8,665 bases of DNA from Bacteroidales bacterium UBA1256 (GTDB lineage Bacteria; Bacteroidota; Bacteroidia; Bacteroidales; Paludibacteraceae): contig DBVU01000044.1 in NCBI GenBank assembly GCA_002308195.1, positions 32,194-40,858 on the forward strand, given 5' to 3'. The position numbers and the translations under genes are program-made. The stretch's first letter is position 1, and each line of letters starts with the position of its first letter. The notes beneath the pieces are model-generated. The model did no database searches. It saw only the letters and a list, made by a program, of their open reading frames with translations, and was not told the origin of the DNA. This document shows, piece by piece, positions 1-7,120 of the stretch.

Positions 1-920
1 GGCTCGTCGATAGCAATCGGCTTGAGTGCCTCCGGATTCTCTGCATCGCAGATAGTGTCGCCTATCTCGAACCCATCAATGCCAATCATGGCACAGATGT
101 CGCCGTTCTTCACTACATCGGTCTTCACGTGACCCATGCCGGAGAAAGTGTGCAGTTCTTTGATTTTGGTCTTCACCATCGTGCCATCTTTCTTGGCCAG
201 TGTTACCATTTGACCATCTTTGAACTCGCCACGATGAACGCGACCGATAGCTATTCGACCTACGTAGCTGTTGTAATCGAGACTGGTAATCAGCATCTGT
301 GGTGTTCCCGGATTCTCTTCCGGAGCAGGGATGTACTCCAGAATAGCGTCCATTAGGTCGGTCAGGTCGGTTGTCGGTTTTTTCCAATCCAGAGACATCC
401 ATCCGTTCTTGGCAGAACCATATAAGGTTTGGAAATCCAGTTGGTCGTCTGTGGCATTTAGATTGCACATCAGGTCGAATACTTCTTCCTGTACTTCATC
501 CGGACGGCAGTTCAGTTTGTCCACCTTGTTGATGACTACTATCGGTTTCAAACCGAGTTCCAGAGCTTTTTGCAGCACAAAACGTGTTTGAGGCATTGGG
601 CCTTCGAATGCATCGACGAGCAGCAATACGCCATCCGCCATGTTCAGCACACGTTCTACTTCGCCTCCGAAGTCGGCGTGCCCCGGAGTGTCGATAATGT
701 TGATTTTAGTACCTTTGTACTCAATCGCTACGTTCTTGGCTAGGATGGTTATACCGCGTTCGCGCTCCAGATCATTGTTGTCCAGAATCAGTTCGGGTTT
801 GCCTTCTCCTGCGCCTTCTTTAGCTTTTACCACATTCGCCGTGTATAGCATTTTGTCGACCAAAGTCGTTTTGCCGTGGTCTACGTGCGCAATGATTGCT
901 ATATTTCTGATGTTTTGCAT
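1..920 (-). CDS. typA: TypA/BipA ribosome-associated translational GTPase, N-terminal part (cut by window edge)
   Basis: Translated from the ATG at 920-918, this gives 306 complete residues and runs off the window at base 1, so the C-terminal half is missing. Visible GTPase motifs are G1 AHVDHGKTT (residues 11-19), the switch I/G2 stretch RERGITI (53-59), G3 DTPGH (77-81), G4 NKVD (131-134) and G5 GSAK (168-171). A domain-II beta-barrel follows from about 205 ([20 protein letters not shown]). The order, the start [20 protein letters not shown] and the absence of EF-G or LepA hallmarks fit TypA/BipA. The family binds ribosomes near the EF-G site and helps 50S assembly and growth under stress or cold. 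The start is preceded by an A-rich stretch with no Shine-Dalgarno, and by a promoter at 968-998. Confidence in the family is high; only the portion inside the window is described. Confidence 0.96.
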   Translation of the reverse strand, partial: MQNIRNIAIIAHVDHGKTTLVDKMLYTANVVKAKEGAGEGKPELILDNNDLERERGITILAKNVAIEYKGTKINIIDTPGHADFGGEVERVLNMADGVLLLVDAFEGPMPQTRFVLQKALELGLKPIVVINKVDKLNCRPDEVQEEVFDLMCNLNATDDQLDFQTLYGSAKNGWMSLDWKKPTTDLTDLMDAILEYIPAPEENPGTPQMLITSLDYNSYVGRIAIGRVHRGEFKDGQMVTLAKKDGTMVKTKIKELHTFSGMGHVKTDVVKNGDICAMIGIDGFEIGDTICDAENPEALKPIAIDE

Positions 921-967
921 AATCTGATTGTTTGTATGGCCATATTTAGCCAAATTAAAATCGGGCG

Positions 968-998
968 CAAAAGTAGTAAAAAAAAATGACATACGCAA
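968..998 (-). promoter_or_regulatory. Promoter of typA (Bacteroidota sigma-ABfr type)
   Basis: On the minus strand a -7 box TACTTTTG (975-968) fits the Bacteroidota consensus TAnnTTTG. A TTG (998-996) sits 20 bases upstream in the place of the -33 TTTG box; the base before it is T but the fourth base out is C, so the -33 element is imperfect (CTTG). Transcription would start near 960, leaving a leader of roughly 40 bases before the typA ATG at 920. The -33 element falls inside the loop and stem of the preceding terminator hairpin. Confidence 0.7.
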
Positions 999-1007
999 GA
1001 GCGTATG
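978..1007 (-). terminator. Rho-independent terminator after the DUF4476 gene (can act on both strands)
   Basis: A 7-bp perfect stem (catacgc at 990-996, gcgtatg at 1001-1007) closes a 4-base loop. Reading the minus strand, the stem is followed by TCA and nine T residues (986-978), the expected end signal for the gene ending at 1045. Reading the plus strand there is also a T6 run (1012-1017), so the hairpin is symmetrical in function, although no plus-strand gene ends here. Confidence 0.8.
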
Positions 1008-1044
1008 CCAATTTTTTAGAAAAATAAGTATTTTTTATCGATAC

Positions 1045-1575
1045 TTAGTATCTTGGACGTCCGGGTTGAACGGCATCCATCAGTTTGTCGTAATCCGATT
1101 TGAAGCGGAGTACATCGCGCAACGTGTAGTAGTTCTCCGGATCCTGGCAGTACGGATAAGCGTAGCGCAGGAAATCCACTTTGCGGTCTTCCATTGTGAA
1201 ACGGTTGGCCATACGAGCTAAATCGTTGGTGCAGAAATGACCTAGAACAACGCAGAGTTGAGCGATCTCCATACGTTTGTCATCGTACGGCTGTTTTTCC
1301 AAAACCTGGAGAACCATCTGCATTTGGTCCGGTTGAGCGCAGATGATTGGCTTCGGTGCAGGACCTTGAGGTCCTGGCTGATGGCCTGGGTGATGACCCG
1401 GTTGATGGCCTTGAGGACCCGGTTGTGGACCTGGGTGAAGAGGATCGTGATGACCTTGTTGTGGATGATGCTGAGCAGGAGGATTCTGCTGCGGTGGCTG
1501 TTGGCTGTGATGATGCTGTGCCATGCCGTAAACAGTGGCCATACTAAGCATCAATACAAAGAATAGTTTTTTCAT
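1045..1575 (-). CDS. Secreted His/Pro/Gln-rich protein with C-terminal DUF4476-like domain
   Basis: The product has 176 residues. A signal peptide MKKLFFVLMLSMATVYGMA ends at a likely cleavage site before Gln20. There is no lipobox cysteine, so a soluble periplasmic or secreted protein is expected. Residues 20-77 are a low-complexity linker rich in His (12 residues), Pro, Gln and Gly. Residues about 82-170 (MQMVLQVLEKQPYDDKRMEI ... FTMEDRKVDFLRYAYPYCQD ... YDKLMDAV) show the repeated 'D-x-R/K ... A' and 'F ... D-x-K ... Y' helical pattern I associate with DUF4476, a Bacteroidota domain of unknown role. Four cysteines (79, 108, 115, 143) could form disulfides. The open frame runs on to 1740, but the ATG at 1575 is chosen because the signal peptide starts there and the promoter (1636-1667) lies inside the longer frame. 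Metal binding by the His-rich linker is only an inference. The function is unknown. Confidence 0.85.
   Translation of the reverse strand: MKKLFFVLMLSMATVYGMAQHHHSQQPPQQNPPAQHHPQQGHHDPLHPGPQPGPQGHQPGHHPGHQPGPQGPAPKPIICAQPDQMQMVLQVLEKQPYDDKRMEIAQLCVVLGHFCTNDLARMANRFTMEDRKVDFLRYAYPYCQDPENYYTLRDVLRFKSDYDKLMDAVQPGRPRY
1348..1518 (-). repeat. Low-complexity His/Pro/Gln/Gly-coding tract
   Basis: This stretch encodes residues 20-76 of the secreted protein. Short degenerate repeats such as HQPGHHPGHQPGPQGP and PGPQPGPQG recur, mirrored in DNA by repeated versions of ggacc, ggcctgg and gatgac. Tracts like this vary in length between strains by replication slippage. The plus strand here also shows long open frames, which are a by-product of the skewed composition. 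Confidence 0.75.
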
Positions 1576-1635
1576 ACCTGTAGGTGTTTTTGAATATATT
1601 AGTGCTGATTTTACTTTCATTCGCAAATATCGCTG

Positions 1636-1667
1636 CAAAGTTAATACTTTATTTGGACATATGCAAA
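1636..1667 (-). promoter_or_regulatory. Promoter of the DUF4476 gene
   Basis: Minus-strand -33 box TTTG (1667-1664), 20-base spacer, -7 box TAACTTTG (1643-1636). Both match the Bacteroidota consensus exactly. Transcription would start near 1629, giving a leader of about 55 bases to the ATG at 1575. This position excludes the longer reading frame that begins at 1740. Confidence 0.82.
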
Positions 1668-1693
1668 TATTTTTGTAAAATATTAAACAAAAG

Positions 1694-1738
1694 GGCACGA
1701 TTCTTAATCTCTGATTGTGTCTTTGCAACAATCGTGCC
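1694..1738. repeat. Perfect 9-bp inverted repeat between divergent promoters
   Basis: Arms ggcacgatt (1694-1702) and aatcgtgcc (1730-1738) are exact reverse complements separated by 27 bases. A second smaller inverted pair, gattgt (1713-1718) and acaatc (1728-1733), shares bases with the right arm, so the two stems could not form together. The element lies between the -33 boxes of the DUF4476 gene and panD and outside both predicted transcripts. It could be a regulator site, a long-loop hairpin or a small RNA remnant; nothing decides between these. Confidence 0.6.
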
Positions 1739-1781
1739 AAAGGTGTTTTGACCGGTTGCGGACAAAAAATTAGGCCAAATA

Positions 1782-1813
1782 TTTGCGTATGTCAAAAAAA
1801 AGCAGTACTTTTG
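1782..1813 (+). promoter_or_regulatory. Promoter of the panD-tgt-lptG-like operon
   Basis: -33 box TTTG (1782-1785), 20-base spacer, -7 box TACTTTTG (1806-1813), an exact match to the Bacteroidota consensus. Transcription would start near 1818-1820, about 25 bases before the panD ATG. The 12 bases TACTTTTGCGCC starting at the -7 box are identical to those at the typA promoter. Confidence 0.85.
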
Positions 1814-1825
1814 CGCCGCAAAAGT
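1807..1825. promoter_or_regulatory. 19-base perfect palindrome over the panD -7 box and start site (possible operator)
   Basis: ACTTTTGCG C CGCAAAAGT: two 9-base arms around a single central C. The left arm is largely the -7 box itself and the right arm covers the expected transcription start. At DNA level this has the shape of a dimeric repressor site. The left arm is constrained by promoter function, so only the right arm is informative. Operator function is an inference. Confidence 0.45.
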
Positions 1826-1844
1826 CCGAAAACAAAATAGCAAC

Positions 1845-2171
1845 ATGTATTTAAGTACACTTAAATCGAAAATTCACCGTGTCAAGGTGACTGAGGCCAA
1901 CCTCGATTATATCGGTTCAATCACTATTGACGAGGAGTGGATGGAGGCGGCCAATATCTATGCCGGCGAGAAGGTGCAAGTGGTGGACAATACCAATGGC
2001 GCGCGTCTCGAGACCTATGTTATTCCCGGCAAACGGGGCTCCAAATGTATCTGCATCAATGGTGCGGCTTCTCATCTTGTCCATGTAGGTGATACAGTTA
2101 TTATCATGGCTTATGCGTTGATGACGCCCGAGGAAGCCAAATCATTCAAACCGGCGATTGTCTTTCCCTGA
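1845..2171 (+). CDS. panD: Aspartate 1-decarboxylase (pyruvoyl enzyme)
   Basis: The product is a 108-residue cytoplasmic enzyme that converts L-aspartate to beta-alanine and CO2, the beta-alanine source for pantothenate and coenzyme A. The proenzyme cuts itself between Gly24 and Ser25 (YIGS here), Ser25 becoming the pyruvoyl cofactor. Other family residues are in their usual numbered places: Lys9, His11, Tyr22, the NGARLETY block with Arg54, Thr57 and Tyr58, and INGAA with Asn72. Length (108) is slightly below the 126 of the E. coli enzyme, the C-terminus ending soon after the [12 protein letters not shown] stretch, so the core is complete. The ATG at 1845 fits both the motif numbering and the promoter 30 bases upstream. 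The stop TGA shares its last base with the ATG of tgt, so the two are likely translationally coupled. panC, a common partner, is not in the window. Confidence 0.97.
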   Translation: MYLSTLKSKIHRVKVTEANLDYIGSITIDEEWMEAANIYAGEKVQVVDNTNGARLETYVIPGKRGSKCICINGAASHLVHVGDTVIIMAYALMTPEEAKSFKPAIVFP

Positions 2172-3304
2172 TGCCTTTTTTTGAACTACATAGCGAAGCG
2201 AAGGGTGTCGGGCCGAGAGCGGGTGTGCTACACACTGATCACGGAGACATCCTAACGCCGATTTTTATGCCTGTTGGTACGGTCGGAACCGTTAAGGGAG
2301 TCCATCGTACTCAACTGGAAGAAGATATCAAGGCGCAGATTATTTTGGGCAATACCTATCATCTGTTTCTTCGTCCGGGCACGCAGATTTTGCGTCAAGC
2401 GGGCGGATTGCACAAGTTCGAAGGATGGAAGCGCCCTATCCTGACCGATTCCGGAGGATTCCAGGTCTTCTCGCTCACCGACATACGCAAGATGAACGAA
2501 GAAGGTGTCCGTTTCAGTAGTCATATTGATGGTCGCAAACTGATGTTTACTCCTGAGAATGTGATGGATATCCAACGCGAGATTGGTGCTGACATTATGA
2601 TGGCTTTTGACGAGTGTTGTCCGGGCACGGCCGATCGTACGTATGCCAAAGATTCGATGGACCGCACGCATCGTTGGTTGGACCGTTGTATCGCTCAGTT
2701 TGACAGTACCGACAATCTCTACGGATACAAGCAACATCTGTTCCCTATCGCACAAGGTTGCACTTATTCGGACCTTCGTCAGGATGCCTGTAAACGGCTG
2801 CGTGACCTAGATCGCGATGGCTACGCCATCGGTGGACTGGCTGTAGGAGAACCGACGGAAGTGATGTATAGCATGATTGAGGTCTGCAACGATATTCTGC
2901 CGCAAGACAAACCTCGTTACCTAATGGGCGTGGGTACGCCTTGGAATATACTGGAGGCCATTTCTCGCGGAGTAGATATGTTCGATTGCGTGATGCCTAC
3001 GCGTAATGGCCGTAATGGCATGATTTTCACGTGGCAAGGTGTCATGAATATGCGCAATAAGAAGTGGGAGGACGATTTCTCGCCGCTTGATCCGTACGGC
3101 ACCAGTTTTGTAGACTCGGCTTATACGCGCGCCTATGTTCGCCACCTGATTCATGCGGAAGAGATGTTGGGACTGGAGATTCTCTCAATCCATAATCTGG
3201 CGTTCTATTTGGATTTGGTGGGCCAGGCTCGTCAGCATATTTTAGCCGGCGATTACGCATCGTGGATGGATAGCGTGATGCCAAATATAACCAAAAGGTT
3301 ATAA
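2171..3304 (+). CDS. tgt: Queuine/preQ1 tRNA-ribosyltransferase lacking the zinc cysteines
   Basis: The 377-residue product exchanges guanine-34 of tRNAs with GUN anticodons (Asp, Asn, His, Tyr) for preQ1 in queuosine synthesis. Visible landmarks: PIFMPVGTVGTVKG (30-43), the general-base Asp93 in LTDSGGFQVFS, MAFDECCPG (144-152), GGLAVGE (221-227), LMGVGTP (251-257) and the nucleophile Asp272 in FDCVMPTRNGRNG. Length is normal. The oddity is at residues 307-321: where the family usually has C-x-C-x-x-C before YSRAYLRHL, this protein has Gly310, Ser312 and Asp315 (DPYGTSFVDSAYTRAY). Only the fourth zinc ligand position, His341 in IHNLAFY, remains. The rest of that region aligns cleanly, so this is substitution, not a frameshift. 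I recall the same replacement in other Bacteroidales Tgt proteins. The start overlaps the panD stop by one base. Catalytic function is expected to be retained. Confidence 0.96.
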   Translation: MPFFELHSEAKGVGPRAGVLHTDHGDILTPIFMPVGTVGTVKGVHRTQLEEDIKAQIILGNTYHLFLRPGTQILRQAGGLHKFEGWKRPILTDSGGFQVFSLTDIRKMNEEGVRFSSHIDGRKLMFTPENVMDIQREIGADIMMAFDECCPGTADRTYAKDSMDRTHRWLDRCIAQFDSTDNLYGYKQHLFPIAQGCTYSDLRQDACKRLRDLDRDGYAIGGLAVGEPTEVMYSMIEVCNDILPQDKPRYLMGVGTPWNILEAISRGVDMFDCVMPTRNGRNGMIFTWQGVMNMRNKKWEDDFSPLDPYGTSFVDSAYTRAYVRHLIHAEEMLGLEILSIHNLAFYLDLVGQARQHILAGDYASWMDSVMPNITKRL

Positions 3305-3327
3305 GTAAGTAATTAGCGTTTGGAATC

Positions 3328-4407
3328 GTGGGATTAAAATTGCTTGATAAATATATTATCCGGAAGTTTCTCGGCACATTCTTCTTTTCGATTGTGTTGA
3401 TTTTGTCTATCGCTATCGTCTTCGATTTGACAGAAAAGATGGACGATTTCTTTGAGAACCAGGTTCCGCTCAGCGAAATCATCTGGGATTATTATATTCC
3501 GTTTTTGCCCTACTACATGAATATGTTCAGCTCGCTGTTCATCTTCATTTCCGTGATATTCTTCACCACCAAACTGGCGGGCAACTCAGAGATTATCGCC
3601 ATGCATGCCACAGGCATGAGTTACCATCGTTTGATGGTTCCTTATGCCATTTCTGCCACTGTCCTTTGTGTCTTGGCTATCGTGCTCGGCGGATGGGTTA
3701 TTCCGCGTAGTTCAGAGCGTATGCTCAATTTCACGGACAAGTATGTCGAGCACTTCACTTCTGTCAGCGCGCGCAATGTGCAACTGGAGGTAGAACCGGG
3801 CACCATACTCTATATCGAATCATTCCAAAAGCACTCGAATGTAGGTTATCGCTGTTCGTTGGAGAAATTCGAGGGCAAATCGCTCACGTCGCGTATCATT
3901 GCCGACCGTATCCATTATGATTCGCTCTTCTGTTGGCATTTGGACCATTATACCCAACGTGTGTTTGAGGGTATGCGCGAGACTCTGACGCAAGGCGAGA
4001 ATATGGAACTCACTCTGCCCATCACGCCCGACGAGATGTTTATCACGGCGCAACAAGCGCAGCAGATGACTAATCCGGAACTGTTGCATTACATGCAACG
4101 CCAACGCGAACGTGGTTCGGGCAATGTGAAGGCTTTTGAGGTAGAGTGGCACAAACGTTGGGCATCGCCTATCGGCGCATTCATCATGACCTTGCTAGGC
4201 GTTACGATGTCTAGCCGTAAAGTGCGCGGTGGAATGGGAAAGAACCTGGGCGTAGGTATTGTACTGACAGCCGGCTATATCTTGTTTTCTACGGTCAGCA
4301 CCACTTTTTCGGTCAACAATGTGATGTCACCTTTCATGGCCGCCTGGCTGCCCAATTTTGTTTTCCTGGCTATTTCTATTCCGCTCTATATCCGAGCAAG
4401 CAAATAA
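3328..4407 (+). CDS. LptF/LptG family permease (YjgP/YjgQ), lipopolysaccharide export
   Basis: The product is a 359-residue inner-membrane protein. It shows the family layout of three N-terminal membrane segments (about 13-33, 58-80 and 103-125), a periplasmic beta-rich domain (about 130-270) and three C-terminal segments (about 279-298, 306-326, 337-355). Family signatures include LDKYIIRKFLGTFFF at the N-terminus, LAGNSEIIAMHATGMSYHRL after the second segment, and a WHKRWASPIGAFIMTLLGV run entering the fourth. In the Lpt bridge two such permeases work with the LptB ATPase to lift LPS out of the inner membrane. Which of LptF or LptG this is cannot be told, since Bacteroidota copies do not sort easily. 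The start is GTG at 3328: an in-frame stop lies at 3310-3312 and no ATG lies between; TTG at 3340 is the alternative. It sits 23 bases after tgt, with no promoter seen, so it is probably co-transcribed. Confidence 0.92.
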   Translation: MGLKLLDKYIIRKFLGTFFFSIVLILSIAIVFDLTEKMDDFFENQVPLSEIIWDYYIPFLPYYMNMFSSLFIFISVIFFTTKLAGNSEIIAMHATGMSYHRLMVPYAISATVLCVLAIVLGGWVIPRSSERMLNFTDKYVEHFTSVSARNVQLEVEPGTILYIESFQKHSNVGYRCSLEKFEGKSLTSRIIADRIHYDSLFCWHLDHYTQRVFEGMRETLTQGENMELTLPITPDEMFITAQQAQQMTNPELLHYMQRQRERGSGNVKAFEVEWHKRWASPIGAFIMTLLGVTMSSRKVRGGMGKNLGVGIVLTAGYILFSTVSTTFSVNNVMSPFMAAWLPNFVFLAISIPLYIRASK

Positions 4408-4436
4408 AAAAAGGCTCCGTTTTCGGAGCCCTTTTT
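4406..4436. terminator. Bidirectional terminator between lptF/G-like gene and glgP
   Basis: A 7-bp stem ggctccg (4413-4419) / cggagcc (4424-4430) with loop TTTT. It is followed on the plus strand by C and T5 (4432-4436) and on the minus strand by a T7 run (complement of A 4406-4412). It lies between convergent stops at 4407 and 4438 and can end both transcripts. The A-run overlaps the stop codon of the permease. Confidence 0.92.
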
Positions 4437-4437
4437 A

Positions 4438-6996
4438 TTAAATCCAACGTACGTAGCAGAAATCCATGCGGTGAGGTAGTAGTTCGTGGCGCGGATAGAG
4501 TCGCAAGCCGAATTTCATACCTCCTGCATAATCGAGTTGGTAGTTCATTTCGAAGAACAGATGACTGCCTTCTGCCTTCACCAACTGGAGTGGCTCTACT
4601 TCGTAGAGTTTATCGTTGTTGTGAGTCGAAGTACGTATAGCCACTAGGTCGATACCCAGGCCCTTGTCATTCAGGTCTTTGGTGTCCAGTTCAACAGCTA
4701 CGCGGAATTTGTCACCTACGTTCATGTTGGCCAATTCTGGCATCTCAACGTGAACCACCTCAATCTCATCCCAGTGGGCAACCATATTCTCTTTCCATGC
4801 AGCCAGTTCTTTTGCCACCTTGTAGTTGTCTTGCAGCAACAGGTTGTGGCGCTTAGCCAGTTTGTTGTAGAATTTTGCAAAATAGTCGTCCATCATACGT
4901 TTCATGGTGAAACGCGGAGTAATCTTGGTAACAGATTTCTTGATATATTGAATCCACTCTGGGCTATAACCCTTCGAGTTCTTAGCGTAGTACAACGGGA
5001 TAATCTCGTTCTCCAGGATTTGGTAGATAGTAGCAGCGTCTAGCTGATCTTGGTGAGCCTGATTCTCGTAGGTGCGTTTCTCGGTCAATGCCCATCCGGC
5101 ACCTTCTACATAACCCTCATACCACCAACCGTCTTTCACCGAGAAGTTGAGCACACCGTTCATTTGAGCTTTCTCGCCCGATGTTCCGGATGCCTCCAAC
5201 GGACGAGTAGGAGTATTCAACCAGATATCGACACCCGAGATCAGACGTTTTGCCAAGCGCATGTCGTAGTTCTCCAGGAAGATGATCTTGCCCAGGAACT
5301 GCGGCATGCGGCTGATTTCGATAATGCGCTTGATCAGTCCTTGTCCACCACCGTCAGCCGGGTGAGCTTTGCCGGTGAAGAGGAACTGGACAGGATAGTT
5401 GGGGTTGTTAACCAGTTTGTCCAGACGCTCGAGGTCGGTGAATAGGAGGTGAGCACGTTTGTATGTAGCAAAGCGGCGACCAAAACCGATAATGAGCGTG
5501 TTGGCGTTCATTTCGTTTAGCGCGCGCACGATGCGTGCAGGATCTCCCTGCGTCTTCATCCAGTCTTCGCGGAACTTGGCCTTGATATAATCAATGAGAC
5601 GCTGCTTGAGGCCCATACGCACCTTCCATATCTCGTCTGCAGGGATGTTGTTGTAGTTGCTCCACATCTCCATGTTCGATTGGTCGGCCTGCCATCCGTC
5701 GGGGAAGTACTTGTCGTAAACAGCCTTCCATTCGCTGGCTGCCCATGTCGGCATATGTACGCCATTCGTAACGTATGATACGTGCAGCTCTTCCGGGAAA
5801 TATCCCGGCCATACGGGTGAGAACATCTTCTTGCTGACCTCCCCGTGGAGCCACGATACGCCATTCGCCTCCTGGCAGGTGTTCAGCGCGAATACCGACA
5901 TCGAGAACTTCTCGTTGCTGTCCTCCGGATTGCTACGACCCATGCCAATCAGGTCGTTCCACTCAATACCCAGTTTCTCAGCATAGCCGCTCATGTACTT
6001 GTAGAACAATCCTTCTTCAAAGTAGTCGTGACCTGCGGGAACAGGCGTGTGACACGTGTAGAGTCCGCTGGCGCGAACCACTTCCTTGGCTTCGTTGAAA
6101 GTGAGCCCTTCTTCCTGCACCAAGTCTACAAGTCGTTGCAGACCCATGAGTGCTGCGTGACCTTCGTTGCAATGGTACACATCCTTTTTGATGCCCAATT
6201 TCTTGAGCGCCAGCATACCGCCTATACCCAACAGGATCTCCTGCTTGATACGGTTCTCCCAGTCACCGCCATAGAGCTGGTGCGTGATTTGACGATCCCA
6301 CTCGGAGTTGAGATCGTTGTCGGTATCCAACAGGTACAGATCCATACGGCCTACTGCTACACGCCATAGATAAGCGTGAACCAAGCGGTCGGGGTAGGGG
6401 ACATCCACTACCAGCGGCGTGCCATCTTCGTTTTTCACTTGCGTCAACGGCAGGTTGCTGAAGTTCTGCGCCTCATAATTGGCAATTTGCTGTCCCTCCG
6501 GTGAGAGTGTTTGTGTAAAATAGCCATAGCGATAGAGGAAACCGATGGCGGTCATGTCCACGTTACAATCGCTGGCTTCTTTCAGATAGTCACCGGCCAA
6601 GATACCGAGGCCTCCGGAATAGATTTTCACTACCTGAGTCAATCCGTACTCCATAGAGAAGTAGGCGATACTCGGTTTTTTCGGGTCTTTCGGGGTGTCC
6701 ATGTACTCGCGGAACTCGTCATACACTTTGTCCAGCTTCTTCATGAACGTCTTGTTCTCGCTTAACTCCTGCATCTTGTCATAACTCAAGATGTTGAGCA
6801 GGACGATAGGATTCGATTGGGCACGATGCCACTCGTCAATATCAATACCGCGGAAGAGCTCCTTTGCGTCATGGTTCCAAACCCACCAGAGGTTGTAGGC
6901 CAGTTCCTGCAACTTATTCAGGTTTTCGGGCAGGTTGGCATGGACGTTAGCCTCTTTCCAAACGGCTTGATTGACGTTGCTAACTTTTACTTTCAT
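4438..6996 (-). CDS. glgP: Alpha-glucan (glycogen) phosphorylase, GT35, short form with N-terminal DUF3417
   Basis: The product (852 residues, cytoplasmic) releases glucose-1-phosphate from the non-reducing ends of glycogen or maltodextrin, using pyridoxal phosphate. Residues about 20-115 ([20 protein letters not shown] ... NPIVLL) are the DUF3417 module that precedes the catalytic part in the short phosphorylases of Bacteroidota and thermophiles. YFSMEYGL (112-119) and [11 protein letters not shown] (126-136) open the catalytic domain. CNEGHAAL (276-283), [10 protein letters not shown] (315-324), [11 protein letters not shown] (505-515) and [13 protein letters not shown] (540-552) follow. 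Lys609 in [14 protein letters not shown] is the expected cofactor-binding lysine. About 100 residues after 745 form a beta-rich C-terminal extension. The AMP-control segment of the long animal-type enzymes is not evident. The ATG at 6996 follows an A/T-rich leader with a canonical promoter at 7043-7074. The gene stands alone, with no glgA or glgB in the window. Confidence 0.95.
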   Translation of the reverse strand: MKVKVSNVNQAVWKEANVHANLPENLNKLQELAYNLWWVWNHDAKELFRGIDIDEWHRAQSNPIVLLNILSYDKMQELSENKTFMKKLDKVYDEFREYMDTPKDPKKPSIAYFSMEYGLTQVVKIYSGGLGILAGDYLKEASDCNVDMTAIGFLYRYGYFTQTLSPEGQQIANYEAQNFSNLPLTQVKNEDGTPLVVDVPYPDRLVHAYLWRVAVGRMDLYLLDTDNDLNSEWDRQITHQLYGGDWENRIKQEILLGIGGMLALKKLGIKKDVYHCNEGHAALMGLQRLVDLVQEEGLTFNEAKEVVRASGLYTCHTPVPAGHDYFEEGLFYKYMSGYAEKLGIEWNDLIGMGRSNPEDSNEKFSMSVFALNTCQEANGVSWLHGEVSKKMFSPVWPGYFPEELHVSYVTNGVHMPTWAASEWKAVYDKYFPDGWQADQSNMEMWSNYNNIPADEIWKVRMGLKQRLIDYIKAKFREDWMKTQGDPARIVRALNEMNANTLIIGFGRRFATYKRAHLLFTDLERLDKLVNNPNYPVQFLFTGKAHPADGGGQGLIKRIIEISRMPQFLGKIIFLENYDMRLAKRLISGVDIWLNTPTRPLEASGTSGEKAQMNGVLNFSVKDGWWYEGYVEGAGWALTEKRTYENQAHQDQLDAATIYQILENEIIPLYYAKNSKGYSPEWIQYIKKSVTKITPRFTMKRMMDDYFAKFYNKLAKRHNLLLQDNYKVAKELAAWKENMVAHWDEIEVVHVEMPELANMNVGDKFRVAVELDTKDLNDKGLGIDLVAIRTSTHNNDKLYEVEPLQLVKAEGSHLFFEMNYQLDYAGGMKFGLRLYPRHELLPHRMDFCYVRWI

Positions 6997-7042
6997 AAAA
7001 TATAATTTAGTGATTTTTGTTCATTATTATAAAACGCGGGTG

Positions 7043-7074
7043 CAAAGGTACAACTTTTTTTTGATATATGCAAA
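7043..7074 (-). promoter_or_regulatory. Promoter of glgP
   Basis: Minus-strand -33 box TTTG (7074-7071), 20-base spacer, -7 box TACCTTTG (7050-7043), an exact consensus match. Transcription should start near 7037, leaving a leader of about 40 bases to the ATG at 6996. The -33 half overlaps the divergent promoter of the RNase R-like gene by 15 bases. Confidence 0.85.
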
Positions 7075-7090
7075 ATTTTTTGTACCTTTG
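7060..7090 (+). promoter_or_regulatory. Promoter of the RNase R-like gene
   Basis: -33 box TTTG (7060-7063), 19-base spacer, -7 box TACCTTTG (7083-7090), matching consensus. Transcription should start near 7096, about 25 bases before the ATG at 7121. A weak AGGG (7107-7110) sits ten bases before that ATG. The location of the start site argues that the short protein is the intended product and not an internal start. Confidence 0.83.
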
Positions 7091-7120
7091 TGCGGTTTTG
7101 TAAAATAGGGTTTTAAAACG

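Noticed and set aside
1347..1547. Acidic open frame on the plus strand opposite the His-rich linker
   Set aside because: It is antisense to a low-complexity tract; the Asp/Val-rich product follows from the skewed composition, and no promoter or start signal was seen.
1576..1740. N-terminal extension of the DUF4476 gene to an ATG at 1740
   Set aside because: The signal peptide starts at the ATG at 1575, and a consensus promoter (1636-1667) lies inside the extension, which has no protein-like features.
2252..2755. Long minus-strand open frame opposite tgt
   Set aside because: The plus strand encodes full-length Tgt here with all family motifs; the antisense product has no recognisable features.
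5845..6369. 174-codon plus-strand open frame opposite glgP
   Set aside because: It is a shadow of the conserved phosphorylase catalytic region, without promoter or recognisable domain.
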